A DNA stretch of 64,000 nt, taken from Flammula alnicola. Lineage: Eukaryota > Basidiomycota > Agaricomycetes > Agaricales > Strophariaceae. Position 1 is the stretch's first letter; each line of letters starts with the position of its first letter. The translations under genes and the position numbers were made by a program. Under the pieces are notes generated by a model. The model was not told where the DNA came from. It made no database searches and saw only the letters and a program-made list of their open reading frames with translations. Positions 1-10,243 of the stretch are shown in pieces. Location: the NCBI GenBank assembly GCA_015499995.1, contig JADNRV010000021.1:1-64000 (forward strand), in the 5' to 3' direction.

Positions 1-101
1 TTGTTGACTCAGAGTGACTCAGCAGAAGAACCCGAGTCATTTGCGTATGTAAGACCATTATACAAAAGGGCTCGATATTCTCTTCTTTTCATCATCCCAC
101 A

Positions 102-1482
102 ATGGCTCCCGTCGATGACGACTCACCTAATACTTCTGCTCGATCCATTACATCTGCCCAGTCCCGCCCTCTCCAGAGGGAAGGTGCTGTCTTTCTGCGA
201 ACAAATGCAGAGCTGGAGATTGAAGCTGCCATGCTGCACTCTAGCCCCCCACCAGAACTGTCGACCCTTGGGAAACGACCGCGTCAGGAAGGCGATTCAG
301 CCAACGGTGGAGATACTGAACCCGAGGATGATCCTTCGACGACGCCGACACAGTTTCAAGCATTGGCGCCATCAATAAGCAATGTTACCGCGGCGAGTCT
401 ACGTTCTGCAACACGCAAGAAGCTGCGGGCAGAACAACGCGACGAATTGGAAGCGTTCCTGTTGGTGAGTCCCACTGACCGATTGATGTGTTGTTTGACT
501 TGCACGTCTAAACGTCATATGTAGGACTCGCCCCTTGGCCGGCAAGCAAAGCTCTTGATTTGTCTCTTGTCAGTGGAGAACAAGGTGGACTCGTTCCAGT
601 CGGCGGCACCACCGTTTCAGGTCTCTGAAGAGCTCAAAGTATGTCTCTAAGACTTGACCTGTTGCTCATAGCTTAGCTGTTCATAGACCAACATCAGCAA
701 CTATGCGCTTGCTGTTCTCCTTTCCGTCAAGATCAGCGCCTATAAAGGCAACATTCCTCGTAATCATATCTTGGTCTGTCCTTCACCCTTCCTTGAACTT
801 TGCATTGATCACTTTATATAGAATATTATTAGCAAATATCGTTTTGATCTGCCACCTAGAATTGAGCACAACTATGCTAGTTGGGAAAAGATAAAAACCC
901 AAGTCAGTTACGCCCTCACCCAACTTCGATCAAAGATCAAGAAAATTGTACGTGACGCACCAGTGCGAGTACCCTGTTTTACTGACAGGGACCCAACGTT
1001 TCCTCTCTTCTTGAACAGATTAATCAGAGCATCATTTCCAACCAGAACATATTTGCCCTTGCCCAGCAGATCGTCAAAGATACGCCGTGTCGTCCCACCG
1101 TCCAGCTTTGCGCCCGAGTGGCAATTATGGCAAGTGACGTTTTCTTCTCCTGCCACTGCTCCCGTCTGACATATCTTGACAGCGCAAGGTTCACAGAGAA
1201 TGTGGGGGCTCTGAGAGGTATTGGAACCTGATTGACGACCGCCTTGAGTTATTCGCAAGACAGCAGACTCCTCCGTCTCTAAAGTCACAAAGTGGGTTAT
1301 AATCTCTTAGGTTTCCTCACAATCACTTACCGATCTGACTCATTAGGGCTTTCAATGCCATCCTCAAGGCTGACCGACAGTTATACGGAGCCGACGAGGA
1401 CTATGAAATCAAGGATACTTTGCCCGATGAATTCCAACAGCGTGTAGACGACGTAGTGTCTGGGAATGTAGTTCCGGAGTGA
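102..1482 (+). CDS. Unknown nuclear-type protein, seven or so exons
   Basis: I do not recognise the family. The ATG at 102 follows a CACA-like context and opens a Ser/Thr/Pro-rich, acidic N-terminus containing a basic patch (GKRPRQEG). Reading through GT-AG introns (first donor near 465, acceptor near 524) keeps one frame into helical, well-structured segments: DSPLGRQAKLLICLL, NYALAVLLSVKISAYKG, IISKYRFDLPPRIEHNY, then INQSIISNQNIFALAQQIV, CRPTVQLCARVAIM, RYWNLIDDRLELFA and a final exon ending DDVVSGNVVPE before TGA at 1482. The intron after CARVAIM appears to start with GC rather than GT. The globular part lacks membrane segments, so a soluble protein is likely. Exon borders are approximate; that it is a real gene rests on frame continuity across several introns. 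Confidence 0.6.
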
Positions 1483-2000
1483 TATCAGCACACTGCTGTC
1501 ACGAGCGCCACATTAGAAGTATTCTCATTTTTATATACATACCACCAATAAATATGCACATTGTGCAAGCCTTATGCGTATCATGCGAACCAGACTCAGG
1601 AGGCTGTTGGATCCCGGTGAGATATCACCTATTAGTGTCAGATATAATTTGCTAGCAATGACGTGGAAACTGCTGTTTGCGAAAGTCTCAGCTTTCATTC
1701 AGTGCCAAACCAAATAAACTGCTGAAAAAATGCATTAACACAATGAGCAAGCCACCAGCTATGCAACATCAAGTACATATCAGTGAGTTCATTTGTCCGA
1801 CAAGTCGTGCAACACAGGGAGAGGGCAGACAATTTGATGGATGAGAGGCGGTTAGGTGGTATACTGAATGAGTTCAGCAGCATTGATGGTCCATTAGCAC
1901 CTACAAGTGACCGAGGTTTCAAATCTCGTGAACCGCCTATTGTATGATGTATTATCACAATCTGACTCCACAGCACAAATATCTGAGTTGAGTATGACAG
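1483..2000. other. Intergenic, no gene seen
   Basis: AT-rich 3' flank of the preceding gene running up to the minisatellite. Open frames here are short and show no recognisable domain. Confidence 0.5.
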
Positions 2001-2002
2001 AC

Positions 2003-2650
2003 GGCACATTATTTTTTGGGTCTGGATAAGGTGTCGGAATTTATGACCATCGTAAGGGGTTACACGCGTTCAGGATCTGACCAGACACAGAGGGGGTACC
2101 TGGCTCCAAAGCACACAATCACGGGTCAACCAAGAGAGACGGCACCTTTTTATTTGGGTCTGGACAAGGTGTCGGAATTCGTGGACAACCCAAAGAATTA
2201 CACGCGTTCAGGATCTGACCAGACACAGAGGGGGTACCTGCCTCAACAGCCTACAATCACGGGTCAGCCAAGAGAGACGGCACCTTTTTATTTGGGTCTG
2301 GATAAGGTGTCGGAATTTATGACCATCGTAAGGGGTTACACGCGTTCAGGATCTGACCAGACACAGAGGGGGTACCTGGCTCCAAAGCACACAATCACGG
2401 GTCAGCCAAGAGAGACGGCACCTTTTTATTTGGGTCTGGACAAGGTGTAGGAATTCGTGGACAACCCAAAGAATTACACGCGTTCAGGATCTGACCAGAC
2501 ACAGAGGGGGTACCTGCCTCAACAGCCTACAATCACGGGTCAACTAAGACAGACAGCACATCATTTTTTGGGTCTGGATGAGGTGTCGGAATACATAGAC
2601 AACCCAAAGAATTACATGCGCTCAGGATCTAACCATACAGCGAAAAGTGA
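2003..2650. repeat. 138-bp minisatellite with alternating A/B units
   Basis: The phrase GATAAGGTGTCGGAAT or a close variant recurs at 2025, 2163, 2301, 2439 and 2577, exactly 138 bp apart. Units 1 and 3 share one variant (TTATGACCATCGTAAGGGG, later CTGGCTCCAAAGC). Units 2 and 4 share another (TCGTGGACAACCCAAAG, later CTGCCTCAACAGC). The array is therefore a doubled A-B dimer of 276 bp, plus a partial, more diverged fifth unit. Because 138 is divisible by three, frames stay open through 2016-2450, until a C-to-A change makes TAG. I see no start context or partner exon that makes this a gene. Confidence 0.9.
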
Positions 2651-5022
2651 GGAATTATTATGCGTGGACAATCCATGGCTCTAAACGTTCGACCCACATC
2701 GAACTGGCACCACGGTGTCCAAATTCCGGGCGTCGACTGGCTGCCAGCATCTGTTCACATTGACTCCATGTTCCAAAAATATGTTGGCACTGTGCAGACT
2801 TCACGTGTCCCTCACGTTTTTCCCAATTGTGTTTCTCGACTCTCGAGTCACACAGCTGACAGCCGGTGCAGATTTGTTCCTTCTGATGACTGAACGCGCT
2901 GGCACCATACGCACACAGTAGCATTGTTATAGAATAAAATTCACTCTTTATATGCTTGAAATCAAACCAATGACCGAGTGTTTATCAACCAACAACAAGT
3001 TGGTTGGCGCAAACCTATCCTAACCTATCTCCGGTTGATATTCATCCACGGAAGCAGATTTCTCGGTTTGGTTGATTTCGGCCATTTTAGGATGAAAGTC
3101 AATCTAAGGGATTCAACCAATGAGATCATAACATTAATCCTAATATCGTTGAATATCATCCTAAGTACAGTTGAATGTAATATGTCGGTAGGTTGAACCT
3201 CAGGTTGAATATCATCCTGAGTGAGCCCCACAGTGCGGTAGAATATGAGTGAATATATTTGAGGTACAACAAAGATGTGCAGAATATAAGAGCTTACAAT
3301 TCTCCCACCCAGATATAATTTAGGTTCACAAATATGGTCGGGTTGCTAATGGGCTGCAAGAATTTTGAGAGATCATGTTTTACCTGTGACCCTCGTGAGG
3401 ACTTCGTGAGTGGCCAGAATAATTTTAAGCCAATCATATACAGCTTAGAATTCTTATGAAGAAAGACAAGACCCCTGAAATTGTTGCAAGGCATTACAGG
3501 AGGCAAAATTTATGACGAGTTGCAGAGTTCCAGAAGAAGAACGAGTCAAGCGACAGATGGTGCATGATTGGCGGGATGTGCTCAATGAGGCAACTGTCTG
3601 TGAGCAATCAAGATGTCTCACGGACAGCACAGTCCTATTCAATATTGAACTCAGTGTAATCATGAATAAATTAATTGGACGTATGCAGGCCGAGAAACAA
3701 ATGACGAAAGACCCTGCTCAAATTCAGCATTCTGCGAGCACCAAGAAAGTTGCCTTCATGCCGTTCCGGTGCCATTGAACATGCTGTCAGCTGCTGGATA
3801 GAAACCACTGGATTGTCTCTAGGTCTGCTGGTGCAGTAGAGTGGTTAAATAAGTTGGCGAAAGAAGGAGCAGGAGTCAACTTAGAGTTCAAACGTTTTGA
3901 CCCGGTGACATCATGTGATAATTGTCACACTTGTGATTTGTTGGGTCGGAGCGCGAGCTTCGAGATGTCGTCCCTTTCTCCTCAACCGCCACCATCGCCA
4001 CGATTTCCCCTCGTTCGTGCGTCCACTACCCCTGTTATACACACTGCCGCCTCCGCTTTCCTTTACGTTCTCCTTCGCGTGTTCACAAAGGACCAAGCTG
4101 ACTAGTGCCGTCGTGTAGTTAACTGGTTTTTGCCAATAGGTTAGTCCCGGACTTATGGTGAATTTCTCCACGATTCACTGCATATATGAATTATGTTCCG
4201 TAGGGAAGTGGCATCGACTGGGATCAGGTAAGCTCACCCTCGTTACAGAGACACATGTACTTACCCAAAGCTGTGGTTTCTGGCGAGTGATTTCCCTTGA
4301 TGTGGGTATAGTTCCAATGTGTTATATTTCGTGTCAATCCCAGCCATTTCAGTCCTTCATCCACCTAGTAACAATTGGTACGTTCAAAGTCTCCTTTGAA
4401 CATTATTGACACGCATATACTTACCCAAAGCTGCAGCTTACGTGCAGATATATCTCAAATGCATTATTTTTGTGTCAATTCAAACCTACAATCCCCCTAG
4501 TGAGGTATATTCAAGTTCTCCTTCGAAGGGACTCTCACATTCGTCTGTCTAGGTTTTTGAAGCACGCGACCAGTCGCCACTTTCTAGCATAGCCTACCTT
4601 GTCGTCTTGACTTGTCGCGGTATTGTCTCTCGCTTTGTTCTTTAATTTGGATACATTGGTCTGCGTAGGCAAGGGCTCCCATTCCTCGATGTTCCTCTTG
4701 CTCTTATGTATCACTCATATGCCATGTCTACCGTTATGTGTGACCTTGATGCCAATTTCATTCATTTCCCGTGATGTTTGTGTGAGACCTGAATTCTGAG
4801 AGGGCTGGATACAAACGGTCGAACTACGTATATTCGCTGAAATGGGATACATGGTCTTATATCTCACTAAAAGCTTATATGAGCTACGGTTCATGTGGTG
4901 TATCATATTGACTTAGAAGCAACTTACAAGCTCACGACCGCTTATAATTCTCGCTCGATTATATTCATCATAATTCTGGTGGGCCTTATAATTTTTTAGT
5001 CAGGTGTATTCGAATATGTTCG
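2651..5022. other. Gene-poor, AT-rich interval with degenerate short repeats
   Basis: No recognisable gene. It contains a perfect 8-bp-stem hairpin at 2984-3004 (CAACCAAC, loop AACAA, GTTGGTTG). It also holds repeated words of the type GTTGAATATCATCCTRAG around 3150-3220, and a loose direct duplication whose arms both start at ACTTACCCAAAGCTG (about 4260-4400 and 4422-4560). Open frames such as 3512-3778 have no identifiable domain. Confidence 0.5.
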
Positions 5023-5693
5023 TTAATCGAAATCACAGGATTTATGAGACTTTTTTGACTGTATATCTAGATGTATGTGCATATGTTTCGCATGCACTTT
5101 TGCTGATGGTGCAGGGTACACCCTGAGTGTCGGAGGAGTATCCTCGATGCCTTGCACGCCTTCTTTCCACAGAAACTGTTTCAAGGAGAGGAAATATGGC
5201 TTTCTGATCTCGTCCTTCAGCACCTTCAGCCTATGCGAGAGCACGTTGTCAATGACCATATACATCAGCACTAGGCAAGCATGTTCATAGTCCGAAGCGT
5301 TGCTTACCAAACCTTCCCCATCACTTCGCACTCAAGTTGAAGAAGACGCTTTTCCTCTTCGGACAGTGACTCTTGATAAGCGCTCAGCGAAAATGGAATC
5401 GCATTCAGTTTTTGAAGACCAGAAGTAGTTGCATGCCATGTGGTAACAGTAGCGTTCGACTTGACACTAGACGTGGAGCCTCCAGAATGCTTTAAACGAT
5501 GAGAGGAACGTGAAAACATGACTTTCTTGCCCTGTGGGCCCGAAAACATGTCCACGATAGTACGTTGACGTTTTTCTGGAGAAGACTTCTTGTCAGACAA
5601 CTGTGTCGCCTCGTCTTCGTCTGGCCTTCGACGTTTGGCGCTGAAGCTGCTGTCCACATCTCCCAGATAGACCATGTTATCTGATTCCGCCAT
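5023..5693 (-). pseudogene. Uracil-DNA glycosylase, truncated before the catalytic motifs
   Basis: Uracil-DNA glycosylase (UNG family) removes uracil from DNA to start base-excision repair. The ATG at 5693 begins MAESDNMVYLGD. A basic segment and QRTIVDMF, a PCNA-interacting (PIP-like) motif typical of the UNG N-terminus, follow. The next stretch is family-like: EEEKRLLQLECEVMGKVW, a 77-bp GT-AG intron (5231-5307), then LKVLKDEIRKPYFLSLKQFL, WKEGVQG and VYPAPS. After VYPAPS the frame runs into unrelated residues and stops at 5023. The water-activating GQDPYH motif and the C-terminal His loop were not found on this strand down to about 4000. The gene looks cut off by the repeat-rich DNA next to it. 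It could still be expressed as a non-catalytic PCNA-binding fragment. Confidence 0.75.
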
Positions 5694-6115
5694 GCTCCAG
5701 ACAAAAGACACGTCTGCAGAAATTGCGACGCGAAAAGAGGAGGATGAAAGAGAGTTGACGCGCCAACCCTGGTGTGAACACTACGTTCAATTACATTGCC
5801 AGCGGCTAAGCCAGGGCTAACTTGATTGCTATTTTTAGGTGGTGTAAAAAAACTCAAAAGGAAACAAATTCACGTGATATGTTATCGTGTCATACTGCTG
5901 AGGCCAGTACTCTCGGCGGCCAACGTAGATTCTTGGTTCGCCCCTCGCAGTCTCACTTACACTCATTCCACCAACGCCGCACAGAGCGCCGTTGCCTCAA
6001 CTTTGACCAGGTTTCCCCTTCGCTTCCTTCAAACTGCCTCGCTCACATTCATCACCTTCACCACCCGCGTCCAAGCAGGCTTCAGGACGTAGCGACAACC
6101 GCAAACATCCACAAA

Positions 6116-9100
6116 ATGGGCAAAGGTTCCGTAGGCGGCTGGGGTCCGGAGTTGTAGATGCGAGCGAGAAAGCTAATGTGGTGGATTGGAGCACAAGTTA
6201 TCATGCTGGATCATCCAGGTACGCTGCCGAATATCTGACAGAATGCTCGCAGGTTCTTACCACGTCGCGTTAGTTCCGGATCGAGATGTAGCTCGGATGA
6301 CGAGAGCGATGACGATCTGCCTACTGACCTTCGTGGTCGAGCGTACTCGGCAAAAAGGCCACACAACGGGGACGCCGGGACGAGATACAAAGCATCTTCG
6401 ACGAGGAAACAGAGCCCGCACGGAAACTCTTCTGGTGATTCTACTGCCACTGCTACCGCAAAAGGCCCTCATAAGCGCACATCCTTCACTCGATCGCGTT
6501 CACCCGCTGTGCTACGGGCCCCGATGACTATGAAATCTCTCCATAGACATTTGTCTCCGTCTGTTGCTCGAAATCCTCGCCAAATATCCGTACTACCCAG
6601 CCCCAAAAACTTTCTATCCGCAGAGTCTCGCCTCCGAATACGCCTTCCATTTTCCTCCTTGACTTGGACGTTTGCTATAGATACCAGAAAGCTAGGCGAA
6701 TCCATGCTACTACTAGTTTCTCTACTCTGCGCAACGTATTGCATCACGAGATATCCTGCTCCGAACATACCATTCATCGCTAGCCCTGATACTCATAATT
6801 GGCTCGCTTTCGGTAATTATGCTTCCTGGTCTCTTTGCGACTTTCAGTGATGTTAATGCTAATCGTTGCTGTGTTTTAGAGCTCCATATACTCTCCGCGG
6901 CTTCTTTCTTATATATAATCTGGACCCACAGTACATTATCAAGTATTCACAACGCGCCATCCAAACCTAAAGCCCCTGTATCAATAATCTCATCATCATC
7001 CGCCTCTCTTCCAATGCGCCCAGGCTCGCCGCGCCTGCCCGAAGGCAACCGGCGCCATCCATCTCCAGCCGTTTGGGGCAAAAGCGACTTTGGATACGTA
7101 TGGATGTCCGTTCCAAAAAACTATCGGTGCGTCCCAATGCCTTTCAACCCAGTTACCGAGTTGACTGTCATGTAATCCCGTCAGTGCGTCGCGCGACGAC
7201 GGTATATTCACCGGCCTCCTCCTCGGGCCGCTCATAGCCTCCGCGCTTCTGTTCTCCTCGATTAAGCAGGTATCGTCCTTCTCAGACCACCTTCCGGAGG
7301 GATGGCTGATTGAACCGCCTGTGAAACTGCAACATGCGCAAGGGGGCTTAGGAGGCTTGGAGGCGGCGCAGGCGGTTTTGTTGTCCCGTTACAGTTTGCT
7401 GGAGCTGAGCACGTTTTGCGCGGCGATTTTGCTCTTCCATGTGTGCGCGTCGTGGTGGATAGAGTATCGCGCGTGCAAGGAGGGCAGCAAACCTGAAGGC
7501 GAACGCTCTTCTGTCCCGCGCAGCGAAGGTCGCCGGTCGTTATACTACGTGCTCTTCACTCTGGCCACGAGCGTGATGATGATCGGTCTCAAAATTGTGC
7601 TAAGGATTTATGATGTTAATTTATGGAAATGTGAGTAGAACGAACTTTTTGACGAGGCGTTGTGAAATTGTGGCTGACCTTTTTGGTTTGGTTCATCTAA
7701 GATTTAAACCTATTCGAAGTGGTCATTGCATCTCTATTTTATCAGTTCACGCTCTATGTGGCACTTCGTTTGGCGCACGGCGGGTTTACACTCGGTGAGC
7801 TTGGCTTGGTGTGCTTCGGAGGTACTGCCCTCTGCCTTGAATTTCTCAACATCACTATCGCCAGGGTGCGCTTATTTTTTCTCTCGCTATACGAGCGACA
7901 TCTGGAAATTGATTTTCTTGAAATATAGATCTGGCCCATTACTACACCCTACATTCGAACGTACCGCTTACCCACACCTCTCCTTATCTTCCAAATAGCC
8001 CTCATCGTAGGCTCATTTCTTGTGGGCTTCCTCCTCTCTCCCTTCCTCGTTCTGTCGCGGAACAATGCCCAGCGTCCTGTGCACCGCCTGCGCTTCCCTC
8101 AGGAGAAAGAAAGGAAGCGACGGTACTACGCGCTTTGTTTCTACGTCGGGAGTCTCCTTATCATCGGGACGCTGATTGGCCTCTGGACGCGGTGGTGTCT
8201 GGGCAACCGCGATCCGTGGCTCTGGGTCATCTTCCGCATCGTCGAAGGCAAGAAAAAGTGGACGCGCCCCGCACTGCTTTCCTATTGGGCGCTGTTGTGC
8301 ATTATCAGCGTGGCGGGGTGGAATCGGCAGCTGGCACGGTCGCGTCGGTTCCAACGGCCGAGGAATGCGACGCCTATCATCGAGCTTCCTGCGGGTTCGA
8401 GTAATACTAGTATTACTGCTGCTGCTGCTGCTGCTACGGAGTCGGCGCCCCCAATGGGTTCGGCGGTTGAGAGCAGCGGGTTGGGGATGACGTTCCCGAC
8501 GTCGTTCCCAAATATGCCTAACGGCGCGCATATGTCGATGGTGGCGACGGATTTATTGGATGCGGCAGATAAGCATGTGCCGACGCTGGGGCTGAACGCG
8601 CGACGCAAGTTTTTCCACGGGCTTGCGGTGGTCATGTTCGTTCCTGGGGTTGCTGTTGACGTCAGTACCCCCTCTTTCATCTCATCCGCCCAGAATTAAG
8701 TCCGAGAAATTAACTTTTGATTTTTATTTGCAGCCTGCGTTTACGCATCTGTCCTTCAGTGCCGCGTTTGCATTGTTCACGTTTGCGGAATATGTTCGAT
8801 ATTTTGCGATTTATCCGTTTGGGGCGTCCCTCCATTTGTTCATGAACGAGTTCCTAGATCACAGGGACAGTGGGACGGCGATTTTGAGTCACTTTTATCT
8901 GCTTACTGGCTGTGCGGGGTCTCTTTGGCTGGAGGGGTGAGTTGTCCCCTATTTTGTTTTCTCCGTTTTTCCGAGCGAAGCGCTGATCATTTGTGTTTTT
9001 ATATAAAGGCCGAGTCGACTGTTACAGTTTACTGGGATCCTGACCCTTGGACTCGGTGATGCAGCGGTTAGTTGTTATTTTTTATAATGCTTTTCGGTTC

Positions 9101-9477
9101 ACGTGGCTCCACGGATTTGGACACTGATTTTTTTTTGGGGGGACAGGCTTCTATCGTTGGCAGAAGATTGGGTATCCATCGATGGTCGCCCACGACCTCG
9201 AAAACCCTAGAAGGAAGTCTGGCTTTTGTTCTCTCCATTCTCACTGCGGCTCTCCTTCTTCGTCTCGTTGGTTTCGTGGAGCCTTTTTTGGTATGTAGTT
9301 TTTCTTTCTTTGTGATCGGCTGGGTTCAAGTGTTAATGGGACCGGGTAACTGTCTAGAGTGCCCGCTACTTGTCGGTCGTCGTCATCTCGGCGATTTTGG
9401 AGGCGCTGTCGGACCAGAACGACAATTTGACCCTGCCGCTTTATATGTGGAGTATGATGGTCATCGCAGAGGTATAG
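6116..9477 (+). CDS. SEC59: Dolichol kinase (SEC59-like)
   Basis: Dolichol kinase phosphorylates dolichol with CTP in the ER membrane, supplying dolichyl phosphate for N-glycosylation, O-mannosylation and GPI anchors. After a Ser/Arg-rich N-terminus the protein is a chain of hydrophobic membrane segments spread over many exons (for example GLLLGPLIASALLFSSIK, LYYVLFTLATSVMMIGLK, PAFTHLSFSAAFALFTFAEY). The family's CTP-binding region is clear near 9045-9210: LGLGDAAASIVGRRLG, then a Lys-Thr-Leu-Glu-Gly element (SKTLEGSLAF). The last exon ends MWSMMVIAEV with TAG at 9475-9477. An intron at 7128-7184 joins NYR to ASRDDG in frame. A (GCT)n run near 8416 encodes an Ala tract in a cytosolic or lumenal loop. 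The start is uncertain: 6116 has the best context, but its first exon must splice almost at once. Confidence 0.88.
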
Positions 9478-10243
9478 GATACGTAGTGGCAGAGCCTAGA
9501 CAGATAAAAATGGATCACCTGGTGATGAGTTTAAGCTGAGGGTGAGAGAGTACGACGTCATTGTTCCCACGGTGCGGGATAAGCCGAATTTGGCTACAGT
9601 TGTCTCCCTCATAACCCATACCTCTCGGTGGACAGGCCAGGCTATGGGTTATCAGGGGTTATGGCCCTACAGAGGTAGGCTAAAAATAGATTCGAAAAAC
9701 CTGAAAAAATACTGGACGATGGACAACGGATTCATGCTGAAATATGCCGTGGACAGTAATGTACTTAGATGTTGTGAATCAAAACCGCTGAAAAAGTTCA
9801 GTTAGGCCTAATGAAAATAGTCTCGTGGTCGTCAGAGTCGTGTGAAAATCATGCCATGGTTATATTTCGAGGCGAAAATGACAATTTTGCAGGTCAAAAG
9901 GCTCAACAAGGCGCATCGTGGGGATGGGCAACCGATAAACTAATTATTTGACCCTGAAGTTATGATATTCTACCTAATATAGTAGCTTAAACCTATGGGT
10001 TTTGCTTGCAGGGGGGTATGGGTTATGGGTTATTGCGGACCTATGGGTTATGATGTGCAAATCCCTGCCCACCGACTTGGTGGACTGAAAAAGCCATGGG
10101 ATTTAAGGGGTTATGGGTTACCTAAGGCATGGGTTATGAGGGAGACAACTGTAATAATATGGGAGTGGAGTGTTGGCAATTGGTGTTCGCTCTGCTCATG
10201 TCCGCTTCTCTCTTACACTGTTAACATCAATTATCGTCCGCTC
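9478..10243 (+). promoter_or_regulatory. Interval with recurring ATGGGTTAT words upstream of the kinase gene
   Basis: Between dolichol kinase and the histidine kinase start, TATGGGTTAT or close variants recur near 9643, 10017, 10024, 10041, 10107 and 10130, with an inverted ATAACCCATA near 9611. Spacing is irregular, so it is not a plain tandem array. A regulatory role is only a guess. Confidence 0.3.

Noticed and set aside
2016..2450. 144-codon frame through the minisatellite as a gene
   Set aside because: Openness follows from a repeat period divisible by three. There is no start context, no partner exon, and a stop appears in a later unit.
2003..2650. CRISPR array
   Set aside because: Repeats are contiguous, with no unique spacers, and the genome is eukaryotic.
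3835..3900. tRNA-like A-box and B-box words
   Set aside because: GAGTGGTTAAAT and GAGTTCAAACG occur, but I could not pair an acceptor stem or an anticodon arm.
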